Shown: in pieces, positions 1-8,300 of the stretch
Layout: each line of letters opens with the position of its first letter
Position numbering within the stretch: the first letter of the stretch is position 1
From: Candidatus Zhuqueibacterota bacterium
GTDB taxonomy: Bacteria; SM23-31
NCBI GenBank assembly: GCA_022562855.1
Contig: JADFON010000023.1
Location: forward strand, 1 to 12,675
Direction: 5' to 3'
DNA: 12,675 nt
The notes under the pieces: model-generated
Databases searched by the model: none
What the model was told of the DNA's origin: nothing
The model's input: the letters and a program-made list of their open reading frames with translations, nothing else
Translations under genes and position numbers: made by a program

Positions 1-37
1 CCCTTTTTATGACAACAATAACTTTTCTTGAAAACAT
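1..37 (-). CDS. Start of a probable ABC-2 type permease gene (partial, runs off left edge)
   Basis: On the minus strand an ATG at 37-35 overlaps the TGA stop (39-37) of the ATPase gene by one base (TGATG), and the frame stays open to the window edge. The 12 visible codons read MFSRKVIVVIKR. Membrane permeases that partner NatA-like ATPases often begin with a short basic stretch of this kind before the first membrane helix, and a stop-start overlap directly after an ABC ATPase is the usual arrangement for its permease. Only the start is visible, so the product is inferred from position and these few residues; any other co-translated gene remains possible. Confidence 0.55.
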   Translation of the reverse strand, partial: MFSRKVIVVIKR

Positions 38-945
38 CAGTTCGCCGGGTTCGATTTTTGGACTGTTTCGACAAATATCTCATGGAGCGAGGGCTGCACA
101 AGCTCGAATTTGCGTATTTCGGCTGACTTCATCGCATCGCGGAGCAGTTCCTGGGAATCGGCGTTCTCGACCAATTTGATTTCTACGTAATTTCCAAAAT
201 TATCATACGATTTGATCTGTTTGGATTCCTTGAGAAAAGAATCCTCCCCTTCGAACTCGATGATAACGTTCATTTTACCGAAATCCTTTTTCAGGTCTTT
301 CAGTTTGCCGCTGAGTATGATTTCTCCATGATCTATTAATAGTATTTGCTCGCATAATTTTTCGGCATTTTCCATCAGGTGGGTGGAAAATATAATAGTC
401 GTTCCATTGTTTTTGAATTCGAGCATTATATTTCTGACTATGTCGGTATTGATAGGATCAAGACCCATAAAAGGCTCATCTAAAATCAGGAGTTTTGGTT
501 TATGAAGAATGGTGCCGATGAATTGCAGTTTTTGCTGCATTCCTTTTGAAAGTTCTTCTACCTTTTTATTTTTCCATTCCATCAAATCGAGCCTCTCCAG
601 CCAGTCATTTATTTCTTTTTTCGCTTCCTTGCGCTTCATAGTTTTTAGTTCTGCCATAAAGAGGAGTAATTCTCCTACCTTCATCTTTCTGTAAAGACCC
701 CGTTCTTCCGGTAAATAACCGATAAAGTCGTTGACCTCTCTTGGTTTGTTGTTACCCAATACTGAGATCGTGCCCGAATCGGGAATGATAATATCCATTA
801 TCATCCTGATTGTAGTTGTCTTACCTGCCCCGTTCGGACCCAGCAAACCGAACATCGTCCCCTCTTCTATTGAGAACGACAGATCTTTCACGGCTTGAAA
901 GTTTCCGAAACTTTTATTGATATTTTCTACAAGGAGTGTACTCAT
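37..945 (-). CDS. ABC transporter ATP-binding protein, NatA-like (ABC-2 exporter family)
   Basis: This 302-aa cytoplasmic ATPase would power an ABC-2 type exporter. The nucleotide-binding domain covers residues about 1-215. It shows Walker A GPNGAGKTT (36-44), the signature LSKGMQQ (132-138), Walker B LLILDEP (152-158) and the switch histidine in STHL (H189). The Q-loop region reads YLPEERGLY, with Glu where many ABC ATPases have Gln; this is normal for the NatA/YhaQ subgroup, which also carries a C-terminal domain of about 85 residues (DUF4162 type) like the one seen here. The ATG at 945 lacks a clear Shine-Dalgarno site, but it gives the standard N-terminus of the family. It overlaps the next gene, probably the permease. 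The substrate (sodium, drug, lipid or peptide) cannot be read from the sequence. Confidence 0.93.
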   Translation of the reverse strand: MSTLLVENINKSFGNFQAVKDLSFSIEEGTMFGLLGPNGAGKTTTIRMIMDIIIPDSGTISVLGNNKPREVNDFIGYLPEERGLYRKMKVGELLLFMAELKTMKRKEAKKEINDWLERLDLMEWKNKKVEELSKGMQQKLQFIGTILHKPKLLILDEPFMGLDPINTDIVRNIMLEFKNNGTTIIFSTHLMENAEKLCEQILLIDHGEIILSGKLKDLKKDFGKMNVIIEFEGEDSFLKESKQIKSYDNFGNYVEIKLVENADSQELLRDAMKSAEIRKFELVQPSLHEIFVETVQKSNPAN

Positions 946-1050
946 AAGAAGCGGACATTGATAAGATGCCGTATTTACTAATCAAAGATATAAGTTATTT
1001 GCCGAAAGACAGTACTGTCCGGTTAAACAATACTTTCGTGATCTTAGCCT

Positions 1051-1098
1051 GCCTGCCACTATTTGGCCTGCCCCGTAATTGGGCCTGCCACTACGTGG
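1051..1098. repeat. Three degenerate tandem units beginning GCCTGCC
   Basis: Three consecutive units of 15-17 bases start at 1051, 1066 and 1083. Each begins GCCTGCC and ends in a G- or T-rich tail (ATTTG, AATTGG, CGTGG). Units 1 and 3 share GCCTGCCACTA. Reverse-complement copies of the core (GGGGCAGGC) occur at 1237-1245 and 1260-1268, so the unit belongs to a larger palindromic arrangement. The function is unknown; it resembles dispersed intergenic repeat families. Confidence 0.65.
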
Positions 1099-1142
1099 TC
1101 CCTTTTTTTGGGGAATTGGGCAAAGTAATTACTCTTGCGTAC

Positions 1143-1180
1143 AAAATCCCCCTTGTTCCCCCTTTAAAAAGGGGGATTTT
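1143..1180. repeat. Perfect inverted repeat with C-run/G-run arms
   Basis: AAAATCCCCC at 1143-1152 is the exact reverse complement of GGGGGATTTT at 1171-1180, with an 18-base loop. An alternative, tighter hairpin pairs CCCCCTTT (1158-1165) with AAAGGGGG (1168-1175), so the two structures are mutually exclusive. It lies between divergent genes, so it is not needed as a terminator for either. I read it as one end of a dispersed intergenic repeat or of a small non-coding element. Confidence 0.75.
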
Positions 1181-1202
1181 ATAACTGTCTCAGCCGAATG
1201 GG

Positions 1203-1293
1203 GAATCCCCCTTTTGGCGTAAGCCCCGAAATGATGGGGGCAGGCCCCAGAAAAAAGAAGGGGCAGGCAATCACTATGTGAGAGGGGGGATTC
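1203..1293. repeat. Second inverted-repeat element with nested GCCCC/GGGGC stem
   Basis: GAATCCCCC (1203-1211) and GGGGGATTC (1285-1293) form a 9-bp terminal inverted repeat. Its AATCCCCC core is the same as in the hairpin at 1143-1180. Inside, GCCCC (1223-1227) can pair with GGGGC (1237-1241), and GGGGCAGGC appears twice (1237-1245 and 1260-1268), inverted relative to the GCCTGCC units at 1051-1098. There is no open frame for a transposase. It may be a relic or a non-autonomous miniature repeat; target-site duplications are not evident. Confidence 0.6.
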
Positions 1294-1454
1294 AGGGGGT
1301 GTCGAAACGGTATTATAAACAAGAATAACATGTACTAAACCTTTATGCAACAAAGAATTATAGCAATGATCGCGAATTTATACCGGACACTAATGACTTA
1401 TTGTAATCAAATAAAATGACAAAAAATGTAATCATGAAGATTGGACTGTAAGCT

Positions 1455-2528
1455 GTGAACTGGGACGAATTTGTACAAAAACGATGGTCGCTCGTGAAAT
1501 GGTCTCTCATTTTTGGATCATACACACTATTGGCTTTTTTTTCAGCGAACAAATCAATATTCATAAGTCCTGACGTAGACCACGGGTTGGCTTATGGAAT
1601 GAGTTTTACCGATTGGTACGCCTGGGCATTGCTGACTCCCTTTATCATATGGTTCATCCATAAGTATACACATGAATACACATCCCTTACAAAAAAATTC
1701 TTACTAAATTTGCCCGCAAGTATTGGCTTTACCATTCTGCATTTATTAATTGTATACATCCTTTTCCAACTCAATCCCCTCATTCGTGACAAACCTCTAT
1801 TGGGGGCAATAATTGAGAACAACTATTCATACGTTACCTGCCTCGCCATTTTCGGGGTCGACTACGCATTCGATTATTACGCAAAATTCAGGGAACGGGG
1901 ATTAAAAACCTCGCAACTCGAAGCAAAACTCGCGCAGACACAATTGCAAGTTCTTAAAATGCAAATACACCCTCACTTTTTGTTCAACACCCTCAATGCT
2001 ATCTCGACCCTTATCCGAAAAGACCCGGATGCAAGCGACAGAATGTTAACCCATTTGAGTGACCTGCTACGGATTACCTTAGATAATGCCGGTGAACAGG
2101 AAGTCCTGTTAGAAAAGGAATTGGAGCTTTTGGAACCTTATTTAGAAATTGAAAAAACCAGGTTTTCCGACAGACTGGTTATCGCCATAGATATTGAACC
2201 GGAGGTGAAATCGGCAAAAGTACCCAATCTCTTACTCCAGCCATTAGTAGAAAACGCCATCAAACATGGTATCGGTCCCCGTTCATCCGGAGGACGTATA
2301 GAAATATCGGCAAAAAAAGAGAATGGGAGACTGCTTATAGAAATCAGAGATGATGGTCTGGGCATCCCTGGGGACAGCCAAAAAAAGTTAAAAGAAGGAA
2401 TCGGAATATCCAATACCCGTGCGAGGTTAAAGCAACTCTACGGTGATAATTTTAAATTCTCAATACACAACAGACGGGATTCCGGCGTCCTGGTAGAAAT
2501 ATCCATACCCTTTGCTGAAAACGACTGA
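1455..2528 (+). CDS. LytS/YehU-type membrane sensor histidine kinase
   Basis: This is a 357-aa inner-membrane kinase that should phosphorylate the response regulator encoded next to it. The N-terminal part (about 13-140) has four hydrophobic segments with little else, so the stimulus is sensed in or at the membrane. Residues about 150-165 form a linker helix. The His_kinase (PF06580-type) motif IHPHFLFNTLN starts at 171; the usual phospho-acceptor is the His before FLFN (H174). The ATPase domain has the N-box LVENAIKHG (264-272) and the G-box DDGLGI (299-304). The start is GTG: an in-frame TAA sits two codons upstream (1449-1451) and the next in-frame ATG would remove the first membrane helix. 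No strong ribosome binding site is visible. The regulator start lies 50 bases after its stop, so the two are probably co-transcribed. The ligand is unknown. Confidence 0.92.
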   Translation: MNWDEFVQKRWSLVKWSLIFGSYTLLAFFSANKSIFISPDVDHGLAYGMSFTDWYAWALLTPFIIWFIHKYTHEYTSLTKKFLLNLPASIGFTILHLLIVYILFQLNPLIRDKPLLGAIIENNYSYVTCLAIFGVDYAFDYYAKFRERGLKTSQLEAKLAQTQLQVLKMQIHPHFLFNTLNAISTLIRKDPDASDRMLTHLSDLLRITLDNAGEQEVLLEKELELLEPYLEIEKTRFSDRLVIAIDIEPEVKSAKVPNLLLQPLVENAIKHGIGPRSSGGRIEISAKKENGRLLIEIRDDGLGIPGDSQKKLKEGIGISNTRARLKQLYGDNFKFSIHNRRDSGVLVEISIPFAEND

Positions 2529-2578
2529 AAAACAGGTCGAAGAGTTGTATTATTTTAACCGTATTGGCGATCGTTTAT

Positions 2579-3352
2579 ATGAATACAGAAAAAATCAAAA
2601 CAATAATTATTGACGATGAGCCTCTTGCAAGGGAAAAAATAAGACATTCCCTGCAAGAAGAACCCGACATAGAAATAATAAGCGAATGTAATAATGGGAA
2701 ATCCGCCATTTCTGAAATCAAAAACAAGAATCCCGATTTAGTTTTTCTTGATATACAAATGCCGGAATGCGACGGTTTCGAAGTAATCAGGAGAGTCGGT
2801 CCCGGCAATATGCCGACAGTAATTTTTGTAACAGCGTACGACCAATACGCGTTGAAAGCCTTTGAAACGCATGCACTGGATTACTTATTAAAGCCGTTTG
2901 ACATAAAACGCTTTAAAAGTTCTTTAAAAAGAGCTAAAACTCAAATTCTCAATAACCGAACCCATGAATTCGGCAAAAAACTGCTATCCCTGGTTAGAGA
3001 AGGGAGCACGGTAGAAAAAAAATACATGGAAAGAGTGGTCATTAAATCTGTTGGAAATTTTGTCTTTCTGAATGTCGATGAAATCGACTGGATCGAAGCA
3101 TCCGGAAATTATATTTATCTTCACACCAAAGCCAACCGGCATCTTTTGAGAGAAACAATGAACGGAATTGAAGTTAAATTGGATCCGGAAATATTCATCC
3201 GTGTGCACCGGTCGTATATCATCAAAATTGACAGGATCAAGGAATTTCAGTCAATGTTTAACGGAACATTTTCAATTAAGCTAAAAGATGGTACAACGGT
3301 TATCTCAAGCAAAGGTTATCTTGCAAAATTGAATGCACTTTTGAACTCTTGA
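2579..3352 (+). CDS. LytTR-family response regulator
   Basis: This 257-aa cytoplasmic DNA-binding regulator is the partner of the upstream kinase. The receiver domain (about 1-120) contains the acidic pair in IIIDDEP, the phospho-acceptor Asp58 in LVFLDIQMP, a Thr at 85 (FVTAYD) and Lys105 in LLKPFD. The LytTR DNA-binding domain occupies about 150-257, with typical patterns such as IDWIEASGNYIYLH and FIRVHRSYIIKID. I chose the ATG at 2579, which gives the usual N-terminus just before the first receiver strand. A TTG at 2564 would add five residues but has no better ribosome binding site. Its target genes are not known. The dehydratase-type genes begin about 190 bases downstream, which makes them candidates by position only. 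LytTR proteins often also control a transporter or their own operon. Confidence 0.92.
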   Translation: MNTEKIKTIIIDDEPLAREKIRHSLQEEPDIEIISECNNGKSAISEIKNKNPDLVFLDIQMPECDGFEVIRRVGPGNMPTVIFVTAYDQYALKAFETHALDYLLKPFDIKRFKSSLKRAKTQILNNRTHEFGKKLLSLVREGSTVEKKYMERVVIKSVGNFVFLNVDEIDWIEASGNYIYLHTKANRHLLRETMNGIEVKLDPEIFIRVHRSYIIKIDRIKEFQSMFNGTFSIKLKDGTTVISSKGYLAKLNALLNS

Positions 3353-3530
3353 TTCAATCCGTCCCTCCATATTTACTTCTTACATCATCAAACATTCTCT
3401 TTATCACAAATTATTAGATAAATCCAAATTGTCTTTTTATTTTCGCGCATGTAGCGTCAGTCACGTTTTTTCATCGTTTGATCACATCGCCGTATCCAAA
3501 TTTTATTTCAGCACAAATTTTTTATTCATA

Positions 3531-3538
3531 GAAAGGGG
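3531..3538 (+). promoter_or_regulatory. Ribosome binding site fixing the start at 3546
   Basis: The purine run GAAAGGGG ends seven bases before the ATG at 3546. The frame is open further upstream to a TTG at 3429, but that extension of 39 residues has no ribosome binding site and is rich in Phe and Ser with no domain match, so 3546 is the likely start. Confidence 0.7.
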
Positions 3539-3545
3539 TTGTCCC

Positions 3546-5345
3546 ATGTCGCCACAAGGAAATGGGTTTAAGGAAATAGAAACAAGTTTGTACGGCACGG
3601 AACCAACAATAACAGAAACAGATATTGCGGAAAAATCTGTTGATGAGATCATCAAGGAAAAACTCGAAGAAAGGTCCCGAGAACTCACCGAGGAACACCT
3701 CGGAGGTTCCCCCGGACAATTCTTTAAACCTGAAGAACGACCGTTTCTAAAATCCGAACGTGCGCATACCACACTACTTTTTGGCGGGCTTACATGGAAA
3801 CACGAAAAACTTATACAGGCTTCGCTGCAAAACCTGGGATATCTCTGCCAACCGATAACAAATCCCGATGTCCGCGCCTTCCAGATTGGCAAAGAATATG
3901 GAAATAACGGACAGTGTAACCCGACCTATTTTACCGTTGGTAATCTTGTTCAATATTTGCAGGAACTGGAAAAAACAGGTCTTACAAAAAAAGAGATCAC
4001 TGAAAATTATATATTTTTAACTGCCGGTGCATGTGGTCCCTGCCGTTTTGGGATGTATGAAGCTGAATACAGGCTTGCTTTGACAAATTCCGGTTTTGGC
4101 GATTTTCGAGTCATCCTTTTTCAACAGTCCGGCGGTCTTGAGCAATCCGACGTTGAGGTCGGACTGGAATTGAACCTGGATTTTTTCCTCGGTCTTATCA
4201 ATGCACTGAATATGGGCGACATTATCAATGAGGTTGGTTTTCAAATTCGTCCTTTTGAAGTAAATCCCGGTGAAACGGACAGGGTTCTTGCGGAATCGAT
4301 GGAATTCCTTTACGAGACGTTGAAAAGTCAGCCTGCTTTCAAATTGAAGGAAAGCAAGTGGAAGTTCCTCGATTATATACCCGGTATCAAATCAAAATCC
4401 GATTATATCGGCAAATTTTTGAACCAGTTATACGGCGAATCACTCGTTGACGCATTTAAGGAGGTGCGGGACCGGTTCGACAAAATTCCTGTTGACAAAA
4501 CTAAGGTCAAACCGGTCGTTAAGATCACCGGTGAATTCTGGGCGCAGACGACCGAGGGAGACGGAAATTTCAATATGTTCAAATTTCTTGAAAAAGAAGG
4601 CGCGCAGGTGCTGGTCGAGCCTATCGGGACCTGGATAATGTATATGATCCATCAGCACAAACAATCGGTAAAAGACCATAAAGGAATCAAGGATATCGAC
4701 GTGGTTCCTGCATGGTGGGACCTGAAAGCAAGGTGGAAGATCAAGAAATCATATTTCATGAGTATTATGAATATGAACATTGCCGAGAAAATATTTGGCA
4801 GAGAATATGACAAATTACGGAATGCGCTTGGTGGAACGGCGCACGCGCTTATCGATCAATACGAACTCCAGCGAATCGCCCATCCGTATTATAACTCCCG
4901 GGCGGGTGGAGGCGAAGGTCACCTCGAAGTAGCGAAGAATATTTATTACATGAATAAAAATATTGCTCATATGGTCTTGTCGTTAAAACCATTTGGATGT
5001 ATGCCAAGCACCCAAAGCGATGGTGTGCAGTCTGCCGTAAATTCTAAATTTAAAGATATGTTATATCTTCCTGTCGAAACCTCCGGTGAAGGTGAGATCA
5101 ATGCGCACAGCCGTGTACAAATGACACTCGGAGAGGCACGCATGAAGGCTAGAAAAGAATTCAAGGACGCCCTTGACAAAACAGGATATACTGTTGAGCA
5201 AATCCAGGAATTTGCAGCAGGACATAAAGACCTTTCACGTCCGATGTACCATGTTCCCGAGACTAAAGGCATTGTCGGTACAGCCGCAAATTTTGTACTT
5301 CACGCCGCTGATTTGATGAAAGGACAGAACGGGAGGATGAATTAA
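3546..5345 (+). CDS. HgdB/COG3581-like 2-hydroxyacyl-CoA dehydratase-type reductase subunit
   Basis: This 599-aa protein resembles the part that is usually the C-terminal section (COG3581) of very large BadF/HgdB fusion proteins. The first 75 residues or so are charged and helical, like a linker. The conserved core starts near LLFGGLTWKHEK (77-88). Likely iron-sulfur ligands are C124 (NGQCNPTYF), C163 and C166 (ACGPCRFGMYE) and C485 (PFGCMPSTQSDG). In the HgdB/BcrB/double-cubane superfamily such cysteines hold a [4Fe-4S] or [8Fe-9S] cluster that is reduced by an ATP-dependent activase. The gene overlaps the activase gene by one base (TAATG at 5343-5347), so the two products are probably made in step and work as a complex. 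The substrate is not evident: there is no neighbouring CoA-transferase or fermentation gene, so an acyl-CoA role should not be assumed. Confidence 0.85.
   Translation: MSPQGNGFKEIETSLYGTEPTITETDIAEKSVDEIIKEKLEERSRELTEEHLGGSPGQFFKPEERPFLKSERAHTTLLFGGLTWKHEKLIQASLQNLGYLCQPITNPDVRAFQIGKEYGNNGQCNPTYFTVGNLVQYLQELEKTGLTKKEITENYIFLTAGACGPCRFGMYEAEYRLALTNSGFGDFRVILFQQSGGLEQSDVEVGLELNLDFFLGLINALNMGDIINEVGFQIRPFEVNPGETDRVLAESMEFLYETLKSQPAFKLKESKWKFLDYIPGIKSKSDYIGKFLNQLYGESLVDAFKEVRDRFDKIPVDKTKVKPVVKITGEFWAQTTEGDGNFNMFKFLEKEGAQVLVEPIGTWIMYMIHQHKQSVKDHKGIKDIDVVPAWWDLKARWKIKKSYFMSIMNMNIAEKIFGREYDKLRNALGGTAHALIDQYELQRIAHPYYNSRAGGGEGHLEVAKNIYYMNKNIAHMVLSLKPFGCMPSTQSDGVQSAVNSKFKDMLYLPVETSGEGEINAHSRVQMTLGEARMKARKEFKDALDKTGYTVEQIQEFAAGHKDLSRPMYHVPETKGIVGTAANFVLHAADLMKGQNGRMN
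5331..5336 (+). promoter_or_regulatory. Ribosome binding site inside the upstream gene (translational coupling)
   Basis: GGGAGG lies within the last codons of the reductase-type gene, eight bases before the ATG at 5345. With the TAATG stop-start overlap it supports translational coupling of the two genes. Confidence 0.75.
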
Positions 5346-8300
5346 TGCACGACGACCGTTCACTGTTTATCGGTATGGATGTCGGCTCGACCACCGTAAA
5401 AGCGGTTGTGGTCGACCCCAAAACCGACGAAATCCTATGGCGGGATTACCAGCGGCACGAGACAAAACAGCCTGAAGTAACGATAGAATACCTGAAGCGT
5501 ATCCAAAAAGACCTTGATTGCGGATCCGAAAAATTCCGTTTGTTTATAACAGGAAGCGGCGGGTCGAACATGGTTGACCATCTGGGCGCTAAATTCGTGC
5601 AGGAAGTGACTGCGGTATCTCTTGCCGTTGAGAAAATGCACCCTGAGGTCGGGTCGGTCATCGAGCTTGGCGGTCAGGATGCGAAAATCATTATTTTTAA
5701 AGAAGACCCGGAAACAGGAAAGAAGAAAAAAATCCCGAGCATGAACGATAAATGCGCCGGCGGTACTGGCGCCGTTATCGATAAGATCAATGCAAAGTTG
5801 AAAATTCCACCGGATAAATTGTGTAACCAGGGATATAACGGAATCAGGCTTCACCCGGTGGCAGGTAAATGCGGCGTTTTTGCAGAAACCGACATAAACG
5901 GTCTGCAAAAAGAGGGGATACCCAACGACGAGTTGATGGCATCGTTGTTCGAATCCATTATTCAGCAGAACCTTGCGGTCTTGACACGTGGACACACGTT
6001 GCGCCCGCTTGTAATTCTTCTCGGCGGTCCTAATACATTTATTAAAGGGATGCTTGAATGCTGGCAAGAAAACATCCCGATCATCTGGAAAGAACGCCAT
6101 ACGGAATTACCTGAAGGCGTCGATCCGAAAGACCTGATAATTGTCCCGAAAAATGCCGAGTATTTTGCAGCGATCGGCGCGGTGGAATTTGGCAAAGAAG
6201 AAGATCCGGATACCGGATTCTACAAGGGAGTCGAAGATCTTGTTTATTATATTGAAGTAGGACGAATCGAAGAAAAAGCAAAAGCCGGCGCTGTAGGTTT
6301 GACCAAAGATGAAGCTGAATTGATTGCCTTCAAAGAAAAATATAAGACAAAGAAATTTGTTCCGAAGACTTTTAAGCCGGGAGAAATTGTTGAAGCATTT
6401 GTCGGTGTTGACGGTGGTTCCACTTCGACAAAAGCGGTGCTTATCGACAAAGAAAAAAACCTTATTATGAAGGCGTATCAGCTTTCCAAGGGTAACCCGA
6501 TTGAAGATACAATAGATATGTTCCAGCAGCTTCGCGACGGGATCGAATCCCAGGGAGCAAAACTTGAAATTCTCGGAGTAGGCACAACCGGATACGCCAA
6601 AGACATCCTCAAAGACACCATCTCCGCGGATGTAGGTTTAGTTGAAACCGTCGCGCATATGCAGGCATCCAAACATTATTATAAGGATGTTGATGTAATC
6701 TGTGACGTAGGCGGTCAGGATATAAAGATAATTATCCTGAAGAACGGTCAGGTAAAGGACTTTAAACTCAATACCCAGTGTTCTGCCGGGAACGGTTACT
6801 TTTTGCAAAACACAGCCGAGTCGTTTGGATTTAAAGTGGAAGATTTCGCCGATCTTGCCTTCAAGGCGACCAGCATGCCGGAATTTGGCTATGGATGCGC
6901 TGTTTTTATGCAATCGGACATTGTTAATTTTCAGCGTCAGGGTTGGAAACCGGAAGAGATCATGGCTGGTCTTGCCAACGTGCTCCCCAAAAATATATGG
7001 CTCTACGTATCACAAATTCCCAATCTTGCAAAACTCGGAAAAAATTTCGTATTGCAGGGCGGCACACAGTATAACTTAGCGGCAGTCAAAGCCCAGGTTG
7101 ATTTTATCGAATCAAGATTTGTGGGTAAAGGTGAGAAACCGAACATCATTGTTCATGAACATACCGGTGAAAGCGGCGCCATCGGGGCGGGACTTGAAGC
7201 GATTCGAATGTATGAAAACGGACACCGGACGAGTTTTATCGGTCTCGATGCGGTTGCAAATATTCAATTCAAAACCACACGAAATGAAGATACCCGCTGC
7301 TATTTCTGCAAAAACAAATGCCTCCGCACCTTTATCGATGTAAAAACCACGAATGCCGAACACAGCGATCCACTGACTTTTGACTTTAAACTGGGCCCCG
7401 AAGCCGTTAAAGCAGGCAGAATAAGAGACAACATCGGGGATAACGGTAAAAACGGCAAGAAAGAAGAAAACAAAAGCGCCTTTAAGTCCAAAGTTCCTCT
7501 TGAAGCAAATACTAAACGGCTGATCATCGCTACCTGCGAGAAGGGAACGGTCGAGAATGTCCAGGACATGCGGGGAATAAAAGGTGAATTAGAAGAAATA
7601 ATGAAGGCAAATCCCGATCTTCTTCAACAGAGCGCCTCGTATGTATTCAAGTCTTTTAAACCGGAAATTATTGTCGAAGAACAGCGCAGGACATTTACTC
7701 CCAAGCAGAAAAGAAGAAAAAAACTGGTTGAAAACCGCAAGAATATCCGGATCGGAATTCCTCGTCTTTTGAATATGTATTCAATGAATCCTTTATTCAG
7801 CGCATACTTTGAAAGCCTCGGCATAAAACCGGTTAATATACTATACTCTGAATTTACATCCGAAGAAATGTTTAAAGAAGGCGCAAAACGCGGTTCGATC
7901 GATCCCTGTTTCCCAAGTAAAGTGGGTATTCCGCATGTTCATAACCTGCTTTACAAAGTTCATCCAAAGAAGAAGCTCGATATAATCTTTTTCCCGATGA
8001 TCGACGATCTGCCTTCGCCGCTTGTCGGTACCACGGGGCAACGGTCTTGCCCAACGATAAGCGCAACTCCCGAAGCTGTTAAGGCTGCCTTTACCAAAGA
8101 GGGTAATCTTTTTGATGAATTGGGAGTAAAATATATAAACACCTTTGTTAATCCTCTCCAGCCGCTTTTATTTGCGCGTCAGATGTTTAACGACTTTGCC
8201 GACATATTCGGGCTAACGGAAAGTGAAAATAAAAAAGCGGTCGACGCCGGCTACAAAGCGCTCGACGAGTACAAGGAGACACTGCAAAACGTTTCACGCG

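Larger units (their letters stand above)
946..1454. other. Gene-free region between divergent genes, carrying repeats
   Basis: These 509 bases separate the minus-strand ABC genes from the plus-strand kinase gene, so both promoters should lie here. The middle (about 1051-1300) is filled with runs of C and G in direct and inverted repeats, listed separately. The flanks (946-1045 and 1305-1454) are AT-rich and could hold the two promoters, but I see no convincing -35/-10 pair. Short open frames within it have repetitive, low-complexity translations and no family resemblance, so I do not call genes. Confidence 0.7.

Noticed and set aside
966-1353. Open frames on both strands in the repeat region (72 and 74 codons)
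   Set aside because: Their translations follow the G/C-run repeats, have no family resemblance and overlap each other on opposite strands; no ribosome binding sites.
1434-1451. Five-codon leader frame (MKIGL) just before the kinase start
   Set aside because: Too short, no ribosome binding site, and no attenuator structure next to it.
3422-3502. Direct repeat ATCCAAATT at 3422-3430 and 3494-3502 as a LytTR binding site
   Set aside because: LytTR sites are usually direct repeats about two helical turns apart; these are 72 bases apart in AT-rich DNA, so chance is likely.
3429-3545. Upstream 39-residue extension of the reductase-type protein from a TTG
   Set aside because: No ribosome binding site, no domain match, and a good site precedes the ATG at 3546.
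5435-6100. A 221-codon open frame antisense to the activase gene
   Set aside because: It lies wholly opposite a clearly conserved coding region and its translation shows no known domain; long antisense frames arise by codon bias.
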